DNA from: Stagonosporopsis chrysanthemi
Lineage: Eukaryota; Ascomycota; Dothideomycetes; Pleosporales; Didymellaceae
DNA: 64,000 nt
Reading direction: 5' to 3'
Assembly (NCBI GenBank): GCA_022560025.1
Contig: JAFISE010000003.1
Location: forward strand, 65,262-129,261
Part shown: positions 55,269-64,000 of the stretch, in pieces
How the letters are laid out: each line of letters begins with the position of its first letter
Position numbering within the stretch: position 1 is the first letter of the stretch
Translations under genes and position numbers: made by a program
Notes under the pieces: generated by a model
Told to the model about the DNA's origin: nothing
Databases searched by the model: none
What the model saw: only the letters and a program-made list of their open reading frames with translations

Positions 55269-56476
55269 GGCGGCCGGAATGCGTGATGGGAGGGATGCGA
55301 AAGAGAGGAAGCTCAGAAGACCTAGGCGAGCAGCAGACGCGTCGCAATCGGCGTGTGCGGTGACTAGCTATGCGTCGAGACGCGGGAACTGTCGGAAAAG
55401 AAGTCGAGATGCAGATTGATATGTTCCCTCCCCTTGCCTAGCGGCCTGGTCCGAGTTCTGAGGTTTGTTTCGCGTGCCTTGCGATCAGCATGATGCAGCG
55501 CGACTTTCAGCTGCCGCTGAATCAGCATGCGCTAACCCAAATTTAGTTAGGGCTATCGAGCACAAGAAGGTGAGCTTCACGAGTGTGGTGAGAGGCTTTG
55601 GACCGTCACTTTTCGCTGCGTGTCACTGCCCCAAGGATTGCGGGAGTCTCTATTCACAAACTTTCGTAGAGTACCCCCCACATGGCTAGTCCTACGGTGA
55701 TGACTTGAGCACGAAACCTGCGAACCCCGAAGCTGATCCCCGCTGACGGACATCGAGGCGCAGCCTTGTCTTCACGCACAGGAGGATCGTTTGTGGTAGC
55801 GAGACTTTTTCAAGTCTTTCGCTTTTAAGTTTTTACTCATGCGGCAGGTCATCTTGCGTAGCTCACGTACAATGCGTGAAGCCCTAGGTCTGTGATGGCA
55901 AGTCTTTGTTCGTCGTCTTGTTCGAACTTCTAGTCTCTGCCTGCCTCACGGTGCGACGGAGACGAACCATGATCCTTCTTCACAAGTCCGGCCTCCAGCC
56001 ACAATCCTTGGCCTATTCAGGCAACTCACGGAATATGTGATACTCGACTCCGCTCCTGTAAGATTCGGCCATAGCCTCATACTCCAATCTAATTCGCCAG
56101 ATCTCCACAATGTACTGCGGGTACTCCCCTTCACCTCCGCCTACGGTGTCCGTCTATTGTCTCATTGTGAGGCTCCAGCGCACCAGGCGAGCGACTGTGC
56201 CATTGTGCACCGCCAACAGAGCTGCCTTGTCGCTACACAATACTCTACCCCGAAAAACTACTTAAGCAACCACGAACTTCTCCTCCCAGACATCATCGAA
56301 GCTCCAATAAAGCAACCACCACTACAATCATTCAACAATCATCAGACTGGTTCTGATCATTCACACTCCTTCAACTTTCAATTCTCAACAACCACGCTTT
56401 CGACAAGCCCAACTTTCAGCTTCCGATCACTTCCAGTCCTTACAACAACATTACTTTCTCAATCAAACTAGCAACA
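55269..56476. other. Intergenic, divergent promoter region
   Basis: About 1.2 kb between the SNF5-family gene (leftward) and the AA11 LPMO gene (rightward). The right end is an A/C-rich leader, listed separately. No gene is seen in the remainder. Confidence 0.45.
56260..56476 (+). promoter_or_regulatory. A/C-rich leader of the LPMO gene
   Basis: The 215 bp before the ATG are strongly depleted in G, with repeated CAA, CCA and TTCAA elements, and end in AGCAACAATG. This is the composition of an unstructured fungal 5' UTR for a well-translated secreted protein. An open frame (56037-56471) runs through it but ends just before the ATG and looks like a by-product of that composition. Confidence 0.4.
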
Positions 56477-57451
56477 ATGTCTTCCACTATGACCAAGACT
56501 TCTCTCATCGCCGCCGCTCTGGCCATGGCTTCCACCACCTCCGCCCATATCTTCATGGCCAACCCTGTCCCTTTCGCTGGTGCCATCAAGGACCCTCTCT
56601 CCGGCACCGGCTCCAACTTCCCTTGCCAGGGTAGCAGCTACCAGATTACTACCATGAACGAGTGGACTGTCGGTTCAGAAGTCACCCTCTCGTTCCCTGA
56701 GGGCCAGACTGCTACTCACGGTGGTGGATCTTGCCAAATTTCCGTGACCAAGGATAAGAAGCCTACCAAGGACTCACAGTGGAAGGTCATCCACTCTATC
56801 ATTGGCGGTTGCCCCACTTCGAACTCTGCTGGTAACCTCGACACACAAGGTGGTACCCTTGGTACTTACGGCTTCACCATTCCCGAAGAGCTTCCTGAGG
56901 GCGAGCTGACAATGGCTTGGACCTGGTTCAACAAGGTCGGCAACCGCGAGATGTACATGAACTGCGCTCCCATCAACGTATCCGGCGGTACTGGCAAGGG
57001 TTTCGATGCCCTCCCAGACATGGCTACTGCGAACATCGGTGGCTCATGCACGACGACTGAGGGCTCCGACTACACCTTCGCCAACCCTGGCAAGTCCGTC
57101 GCCAAGCTCGGCAGCGGTCCCACCCAGCCGCTCTGCGGTGGTGCTTCTGATACTGGCAGCGGCGGCGGCTCCTCTGCTCCCGCGCCCGCGCCCGCTGCTC
57201 CCGCAACTCCCAAGGAGCCCGCAGCCTCAGCACCCAAGGCCCCTGAGGCACCAGCCACTGGCGGTTCCGGTGGCGGCTCCTCCTGCTCCAGCGAGGGCGC
57301 CATTCTTTGCAACGGCGAGTCCAAATTTGGCATCTGCTCCAACGGCGCCGTTATCTACCAGCCAGTTGCGGCAGGAACAAAGTGCTCTGGTGGCGCCATC
57401 ACTCGCCGCGACCTTCACCGCAACGCTCGCTCTGCTCTTCCCCCCTACTAA
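56477..57451 (+). CDS. AA11 lytic polysaccharide monooxygenase (chitin-active type)
   Basis: A single-exon frame of 324 residues. A signal peptide ends at Ala23 (TTSA), so mature His24 becomes the N terminus, as LPMOs require for the copper histidine brace. The second ligand is His81 in ATHGGGSCQISV. Other AA11 features are HIFMANPVPF at the start, GSNFPCQG, WKVIHSIIGGCP, TMAWTWFNKVGNREMYMNCAPI and GTYGFTIPEELPEG. After residue 225 comes a Gly/Ser/Ala/Pro linker and a C-terminal Cys-bearing module (CSSEGAILCNGESKFGICSNG) of X278-like type that may bind chitin. The enzyme oxidatively cleaves chitin outside the cell, in wall remodelling or nutrition. Confidence 0.95.
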   Translation: MSSTMTKTSLIAAALAMASTTSAHIFMANPVPFAGAIKDPLSGTGSNFPCQGSSYQITTMNEWTVGSEVTLSFPEGQTATHGGGSCQISVTKDKKPTKDSQWKVIHSIIGGCPTSNSAGNLDTQGGTLGTYGFTIPEELPEGELTMAWTWFNKVGNREMYMNCAPINVSGGTGKGFDALPDMATANIGGSCTTTEGSDYTFANPGKSVAKLGSGPTQPLCGGASDTGSGGGSSAPAPAPAAPATPKEPAASAPKAPEAPATGGSGGGSSCSSEGAILCNGESKFGICSNGAVIYQPVAAGTKCSGGAITRRDLHRNARSALPPY

Positions 57452-57886
57452 AGGCATCATCAAGGGAGCGGGCTGTTGCTTGGATACGAAACGACAACAT
57501 GACTGGTTGGATAGGGGGATGGTCTCGTTGCAGGCGCGGAGTTTTTGGTCATGAACTGCTTTGATTTATGGTTTCTTTTAGATTTTATCGTCGGCTTGGT
57601 CACGCCCTTCTGCCTGGTGCAGTAGGTGCGGCGGAGTCTGGCGTCTTGCACACCTAGACAGCATTTAGACGTACGCTTTGAGCGTCCAATGCATTTGATT
57701 ACAACGATTGACTGAACTTGACGTGAACCATCTGGAACCGAGTCTTTCAGCAAGCAAGTTATTACTTCCATGCAGAGTAAAAGAGTTCCCTACCCACAGC
57801 TACAGACTTCCCTGATCATCTCACCCACAGAACTACGTTGGACTACTACATTCATTATGAGCAATACGTTATTCTCAACTCAAAGA
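57452..57886. other. Intergenic, convergent 3' ends
   Basis: The LPMO and carboxylesterase genes converge here. It is T-rich near 57560. Nothing else is recognised. Confidence 0.45.
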
Positions 57887-59657
57887 TTACTTATAGTTAA
57901 ACTTCAATAAATCCCCTATCGGCGCATACAGCGCACAAGGGTAGTCCGCAGCAAGAGTGTCAACAACAGTAACACCGTTACTTCCATTACTCCCCAACAA
58001 GCCCAACGTCTTTTGAAGCGCGCTCCCGACTCTCGCCCAACCCACACCGTCAGCAGGGTTCTTCGCAAAGCCCGCCCATGTTTTCTGCATAAAAGCGCTC
58101 AACTCGATCTGCTGCGTCGTCACGGTGCCAAATTGGTTGGACAAGGGGTATGTACCAAAGACTTCTGGGATCTCAGAGCTATGATACGCGCCAGAATTGG
58201 CGAAGAGCGAGGTTGAGGGGAACGAGACGTCGTAGCGGTACCGATACGTGGTGTAACCGTTGACTGCGAGGAAAGAAGAGAGGGTGCTGGTGGTGCACGT
58301 AAATAGAAGGTCAGTCAAGATGCTAGATGACAAATTAGCACTCGTGATGATCCTAATGAGAACCGAGATGTCGATCATACCGGTCTGCCACTAGGTAGAG
58401 ATCTTCGATACCCTGTGCTGCGTATGTTGCTAAGATACTATCTTTGACCTTGGGGTCCGTGATGCCCACGCTCGCCAACGCACCGTCGACGGCTGCGGTG
58501 CCATTATTAAGACCCAGAACAGCAAGGAAGATACGTGCTTCGTTGAGGTTCGATCCGAAGAAGGTGGGTACGTTGGCCCATTTTCTAGTCAAGATGCTGG
58601 GCCTTACGTCGTCGATGGAGGTCCCATCGCCGTTCACTGGCGGGAAGGCTAGACTATTTGCTTCGATATAGCTTTTGATTGCCAGTGCATCGACGTTCCT
58701 TAGGCAAGCAATGCTTTTACACCCGAAATTTGTGAGCACTTGTTTGTAGCTCACTAGACCGTTGCCGGTGATTACGGTGTTTTGGCTCTGGAGAATTGCG
58801 GCCGAGAATGGACGTGGAGATGGTGGGTTGGCGAGTAATTGCTTCACAGATTCACCGCCTGCAGACTCGCCGAAGATGGTCACGCGGGACGGTTCCCCTC
58901 CAAAGGCAGCGATGTTCTGTTGCACCCACTGGAGAGCGAATCGTTGGTCCAGGAAGCCTGCATTCTGGGATCCGAATGAGATGTCTGGAGAGTTGGAGAA
59001 GCCGAAGACTTGGCAAGTTAGCAGATATTTAGTATGCATCTTAGACGCACAAACGTACTGTTGGTACGATAGTTGATCGTCACTACGATGACGTCCTGCG
59101 TTATCGCCATAGAGCTGCCGTCGTAGAACTGGAGGCCGCCTGTACCGAATTGTAGATTGCCCTGCAGTGATCAATACTAGTAAATGATAACGACAGCTCC
59201 ATTTACTTACTCCAAACAGCCAGAACATGACGGCCTTCTTACTGTCGGGTGTCACACCAGGCGGCGTATATACGTTGAGATACAGACAATCCTCGCTTTC
59301 CTCAGGGACTGGACCGATGGGGTTGTTGAAGAACTGTTTGACCAACGTCTGCGATTGACCGGAACCAGAGAACTGCTGGATACATGCAGGCTTGATCGCC
59401 TGGGCCTGCAATGGCGTTGACCATGATGCGGCGGCTTCTGGTGGGCTGAATCTTTCCGGTGGAGACTTTGCAAACGGAACTCCAAGGTAGGCATTGGCAG
59501 CTGCAGTGAGGGATGGCTGATTTGCGGGATTAGCTGTAGTTCCAATGATGGTGCCAGACGCAATGATCACTGTTGGATTTACGGCGGCTGGTGCAGCGAG
59601 CGCTGTCGAAAGAAAGAAGAAAGAAGTGAGCAACATTGTGAAGGAATAATGAGCCAT
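57887..59657 (-). CDS. Secreted type-B carboxylesterase/lipase
   Basis: Four exons, 59657-59211, 59161-59059, 59008-58381 and 58322-57887, with introns of 49, 50 and 58 bp, give 537 residues, normal for the family. A signal peptide (MLLTSFFFLSTALAAPAA after the first seven residues) leads to YLGVPFAKSPPERFSPP and EDCLYLNVYTP. Joins restore MFWLFG-GNLQFGTGGLQFYDGS and INYRTN-IFGFSNS. The catalytic Ser is in FGESAGGES, the acid is likely the Glu of GSNLNEAR, and the His is in GAYHSSEIPEVFG. The join LVADR-ILTDLLFTC is clean. The oxyanion-hole HGGG of the family is replaced by WLFGGN, as in some fungal members. Substrate (ester or lipid) is unknown. Confidence 0.92.
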
Positions 59658-60236
59658 ACTTGGATGTAGCTCGAGACAACCACGGATAATAGAGGGCTGC
59701 TGTTAAATACTCCTGACGTGATGTTGCTCCTTTGTGGATCCAATCGGCACCATATTTATTTTGCGTCAGACCGGGATCTGGTCGCGATATTATACGAGAC
59801 CATATTGTAATTCGAATGGTCTACTACAGATCTACATAATCATGGCCGTGGTCGCATATACACCCTGTCGATCTGGGGGGATTAGTGGAAGATCTAAGCC
59901 CTTTTCTGTATGTTGTTCGAAGTCCACTTCGACACCGGACCTCGTCGGCGATAGTCTCACCAATCAGTCATACGCAACCAGCCTCGGTAGATGTCTAAAC
60001 TTTCTCACGAAGCTAAATGTGTATTCGCCTACAGCTGTGAGTATTGTCCAATAAGCCCTGATAGCTGTGCTGCTTGGCGGTAATTGATTTTTGTATGCGC
60101 ACAATTGAGTCGGGCGAGCAAGCGTTACGGTAGAGCCCTGAAGAGCGGAAGGTGGGGTGCCCCACACAAGCTTCGAAAGGTCCTTGCACATCATCCATCA
60201 ACCTTCCACGCCTACATACGCGCACAAAACACCGCG
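59658..60236. other. Intergenic, divergent promoter region
   Basis: The shared upstream region of the carboxylesterase and the following small gene. No other coding or repeat feature is seen. Confidence 0.4.
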
Positions 60237-60686
60237 ATGTCTGCCGAAGCAAGACCGATCACTGCCGCGAGATTCGCCGCCGCACTTAACGAACTCCCCA
60301 TTTCCTCACTATACGCAAAACACGCTGAGCTCTCCAACAATGTCACACACCTTGAGTCAAGCAACAAGCAACTGGAGGATTTTGCGCGCGAGAACGACGA
60401 TCGCGACTGCTACGAGGCGCTGCTTGAGAATCGACAAGTCATGAAGAGCTTCAACGAGCGCATGGAGATGATCAGAAAAGAGGTCGAGGAGGTTCGCGGC
60501 CTTCCGTGGAGACCAAGAGACGAAGGCGAGGTCAGGAAAGAAGAGGGGGCTGTCGGGTTGAATGGTACAACACCAACACAGGCTGAAACAAGCACGGCTG
60601 CCCCAGCTGGGTCTCAGGCGTCGCAGGAGCAGATAAACGGCACTTCGGCGCAGGTTGGAGAGGACGAGGAGGGTGTATACCTCTGA
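60237..60686 (+). CDS. Small conserved-looking coiled-coil protein
   Basis: An intronless frame of 149 residues beginning MSAEARPITAARFAAALNEL. Residues 15-95 are helical with a heptad pattern (LYAKHAELSNNVTHLESSNK, YEALLENRQVMKSFNERMEM). It ends the folded part with GLPWRPRDE and then has a polar, acidic tail (EDEEGVYL). I recall similar short fungal proteins that start EARPITAARFAAAL but know no function for them. A longer in-frame start at 60084 would add a region without conservation signs and lies inside the promoter. Probably cytosolic. Confidence 0.75.
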   Translation: MSAEARPITAARFAAALNELPISSLYAKHAELSNNVTHLESSNKQLEDFARENDDRDCYEALLENRQVMKSFNERMEMIRKEVEEVRGLPWRPRDEGEVRKEEGAVGLNGTTPTQAETSTAAPAGSQASQEQINGTSAQVGEDEEGVYL

Positions 60687-63600
60687 ACCAGGCGAAATCT
60701 TTGCTTGCATGCATTGAGAACGTACGCTTCCCGAGTCTCACGACTGCATTCCGACTGAATCGCACTTGCGGCACAGGCCAGCTCACACAAAGCGCTGGCT
60801 TTTCCTTAAGTCTCACGAGAACGCAAGCCTATGCCGTATTTACACTTTTCGAAGGCCGAGATACAATAATTCTGGAAATCCAGCAGTCTGTTATGACCAA
60901 CCACGATAATACTCCCTTGATCCATTTGGGGCATGCGGCACAGTATAGATTTCGCTCTGATCAGACCAAACCCGCAAACTGCTCTCAGACGACAGCGCTG
61001 TAGTCTAGTCTATGTACGCACATGGGATTTCCACGGCTATTGTCTGCAGTCATTTGTCGAAGACTACGAATCGCGAAAAGGAATGTGAGAAGCAAAGCGA
61101 CACATGTAAGCAGATCGCATGCGACACACACCATAACGGACTCACACACGTGCATCTCCAGTTACCTGCTTTGCAGACAACCAACCTAATTTCAAACTCT
61201 TTTATTGCGATCATGCACTGCGACAACATCAAGACAAGTGACCGATCACTCTGATCTTCTTTGAGCGCATTGTTCGCTTCTTGAGTCGGGACAACGGAAG
61301 ACCTATACCAGTTCCAGTTGTACAATCTCGTCGTCTTCCTGTCACGAGGAATTCAGCACCTCAAGCAGGGAACAAGACCCTCGATACCAGAAATTGCCTT
61401 CCTAGAAGAGTTGTATGATGCGAGATTGTCTGCAAATCTGGGCGAGTGTCGATGCGTTCCCTTCTGTCGGTCGCCTACATATCGAGTCTGGTGGAACCCA
61501 CTTACGCGGGACCTCTCGATATGACTACTTGACCAAATTGATTGCCTCAATTACTTATGCCACCCTGCCGCATGACTGGCTTAGTCGCTTATTGTCTTTG
61601 ACAGCTCTTATCATAAGTCGTGCAGAGGAGCAAGGGATACACACAGCATTCAACAGATAACTATGTCAACCTCTCGAGCATAGTTGGTGTTATTCATTTT
61701 TCCACAATCGCGTCCAACAAGACCATTGACTTGCAACTTCTTGGCTACTGATAGCGTACCGCACCCACGGGCTTCCCAGCATTCACTTCGTACTTTGAAG
61801 GATTTTGAAGGATTTTGGAGGATTTTGGAGGATTTGACGATAGCTGCATAGAGAATAGAACGAGCGGCATCAGAGCCAGTTGACGGACCCGTAGCTGCAA
61901 TGTGAGAGCTTGAAAAGTGATACGGATGCTCAACTCTGCTGTGAAGCTAGTAACGATCGCTCGCTTGTGGTCCTGGTTCATTTAACCGCATCGTGCCAAA
62001 AGGCTGCTCGGAAGCTCCTGGGCGTGGTATGTTGTCCCTGTAGAAGCACGAGCAAGCCTTAGGGTCCTAAATTTGGTACCATTCCCTTGCCCTGATTCGG
62101 GTATTCCCCGTTGTTGCGCAAAAAAATCACTGTTGCGGTCTAGTTGGAATCATTCTAGTCGCCCTAAGCACACCTTTCGAATGGGGCAGTGTTGTGTCCT
62201 CTCCTCGGCGGCACTCCCAGAATGGTTCTTAGAGTCGTCATTGGCTCCTTCAATCCTTTACCGGCGATTACCTCGATTTGAGCAGCTTGAGCCCAAGAAA
62301 AGTAAAATCCACCATGTTTGGCCTAGCGTTGCTCTGCCTCATCGTCTGCCTGCACGTGTGTATTGGTTCTCCCACAGTTTCGGTATTCAATCTGATTTCG
62401 CCAATCAGAATGCTCGGTGTGCCTCTCGACAGCCCGCATGCCGATTCTGGAACTCTGAAAAGCTTAGTCCCAAGATCCTAGTAAATTTACAGGGGTACAT
62501 GCAGGTGCATGCAAGGATCAAGGTTTACGTGTTGTCAAAGGTGCAGGAACATGGGGTTCGATGGGCTACGTAGTCGTGCCTGTTGTTCTTGTAGAACACC
62601 TGAGCCGAATAATCTTGCACACGTTGCTGAACAAAAAACCGCAGATTCGATGCGAACTGGGCCTTGGAGACTCTCAGAGCGTTTCCACGGCATGTGCCGT
62701 GCGTGGGATGCTCAGCGGAAGGAACGGCGCAGAGCTGATTTACCCACGCGAGGCTGGAGAACGCTTTTTTCAAGAGAAGGCTGAAAAATCTTTTGTTTCC
62801 TCGCGAACAGAAGTCGAATGCACAAATCTCCCAATCCGCAAATTAGCAACGCCTAACCATGCTGCACTGCAACTCCCTTACACCCTCCAAATCTACAATG
62901 AATCATTCTTCTCTTTTTGGTCACCCAACCCCCATTTCTCATCTGAGTAAGCGCCGCCTCGTGCAAAGCTCCCACTTGCCTTACAGAGAATCGCACAAGA
63001 ACCGGTCACCCGCTCGCGCTGCACATAAGCACGTACCTATCGAAAGTCTCAGCCACCCCGCCCAAAGTGGCCCCAGCCTCGGCCTGACGCAGCAAGCCCA
63101 ACATCTCAGTGCGGGCCCTCTAATTTTACGATTGGCACATGCATGTACCCCTGCGCGATGTAGCAGGGATGGGCCGAAGCCACCCGCTTGGGCCTGTGCG
63201 TGGTCGTGAACTGCAGCGGGTAAGATGGATGGAGGGATGCCTGAAGGAAGGAGAAAGAGTGTCAGAATGTAGTAGTAGGGTGTTCGACGAGATGCGTAGC
63301 GAGATTATGGTTGATGTCCCTCATCGCCTCGCCTAACGTCACTGCAAAGGACTATGATGTACTCGACTTGGGGGCTGATGTCGATCACTAGGCGTGTCCA
63401 TGCCATTACGCCTTTGCCGCAATGCATTCGATCAGAAGGTTCGATCTTAGGCAGAGATGTGTGGTCAACTGCCTGTTTCCACCCTGTTTCAAGGCATCTA
63501 AGACAACGGCAATCACATCGTCGAGTCCTGCTCGAGCTAGTGGGGCTGGACAGGGACTGCACGTCCATGGCGCCGTTGTACAATAGCTGATCCCAGTATC

Positions 63601-64000
63601 ATTTTTGGGGGCCACACGAAGCTGTCGAGACCGCGGAGACTATGTCCGGTGGAGATGTGGCGTGATTTGAAGTCAGAGACCCTGGACAGTGGGATATTGC
63701 TCGCCGTGCACATTATTGAGTTGGATGTTGGGATGTGCAATCTGCTCAGGAGAACACGGGTAAGCAACGCCCCGGGACCTGCTTGTAAAGTCATAGAAAT
63801 GAAAATACTGAAAGACGAAGGTAAGTGATCGTAAAGTCTTGCTGGTTATGACGCCCAGACATACTCAGTCAATTGCATTTATTACTTGTCATGTTGGTGT
63901 AAAATGGTTTGAAACGAGAACACTATATGGATTCAATGCAAAACTACTATTTACTAAAACAAAGTCAAGCCTCTGGTACGACCCCGAGCATGTATGCAGT
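60687..64000. other. Gene-poor terminal 3.3 kb
   Basis: No convincing gene. Short frames include 62278-62481, which has a hydrophobic stretch (FGLALLCLIVCLHVCIG) that could mimic a signal peptide, and 62561-62950. Neither has further support. The stretch carries the 10 bp tandem repeat and the inverted 14-mers listed elsewhere. It may contain decayed mobile DNA. Confidence 0.4.
61797..61835. repeat. 10 bp tandem repeat, about 3.9 copies
   Basis: GAAGGATTTT occurs twice, then GGAGGATTTT, then GGAGGATTT, differing by one A/G position. It is a small minisatellite in a gene-poor area. Confidence 0.9.

Noticed and set aside
56037..56471. 144-codon frame before the LPMO
   Set aside because: It follows the A/C-rich leader composition and has no domain. 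Kept only as a leader observation.
62278..62481. Possible small secreted protein
   Set aside because: One hydrophobic stretch but no cysteine pattern, no conserved features and a weak start context.
1..64000. tRNA, rRNA or CRISPR features
   Set aside because: No cloverleaf with a GTTCRANNC T-arm and matching acceptor stem, no rRNA-like conserved block and no spaced direct repeats were found by eye. A covariance-model scan would be decisive.

Overview
This is a filamentous-ascomycete (Pezizomycotina) nuclear window. Genes are separated by short intergenic gaps and carry many 45-60 bp introns with GT...CTRAC...AG signals. Characteristic families are present: HET-C, Zn2Cys6 factor, AA11 chitin-active LPMO, bHLH regulator and TDT/SSU1 transporter. 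Gene content and intron style would fit a dothideomycete, but I cannot prove class or species from the sequence alone. I see no rRNA, tRNA, CRISPR array, intact transposon or bacterial operon structure. Exon joins given below were worked out by hand from splice signals and reading-frame continuity.

Layout. 1-767: the last two exons of a PDR-type ABC transporter. 1-7 kb: a sulfite/dicarboxylate (TDT) transporter, a GPI-anchored fasciclin protein and a Zn2Cys6 transcription factor. 7.8-13.3 kb: elongin C in four small exons, a secreted agmatinase-like ureohydrolase, a single-exon tocopherol-cyclase-like protein and a maltose-type sugar transporter. 13.8-20.1 kb: a tiny Cys/His-rich protein, a long gene-poor stretch, a divergent 14-3-3-like protein with a long disordered tail, and a hypothetical protein. 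20.3-23.3 kb: an ankyrin-repeat gene broken by three in-frame TAG codons and a one-base frameshift. 23.9-29.8 kb: het-C, then the divergent pair hsp10 / TilS-like tRNA-lysidine synthase. 29.8-33.4 kb: gene-poor.

33.4-47.3 kb: a Meu6-like PH-domain protein with repeated tail motifs, a UBTD-type ubiquitin-like protein with an N-terminal lipidation signal, a DHA1 drug-type MFS transporter, a bHLH factor, a nucleoside hydrolase and the ER cargo receptor Erv29/SURF4. 48.3-60.7 kb: a single-pass coiled-coil membrane protein, a polyQ protein with a duplicated beta-type motif, an SNF5/SFH1 chromatin-remodelling subunit with a C-terminal GATA-like zinc finger, an AA11 LPMO, a secreted type-B carboxylesterase and a small coiled-coil protein. 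60.7-64 kb: no convincing gene.

The genes do not form a metabolic cluster. Housekeeping functions (elongin C, Hsp10, Erv29, SNF5, TilS-like) are mixed with transporters and secreted enzymes, as is usual in fungal euchromatin. The items most worth a second look are the disrupted ankyrin gene, the split 14-3-3-like domain, the tocopherol-cyclase-like protein, two genes whose first coding exon is only the ATG, and the repeated motifs in the PH-domain and polyQ proteins.
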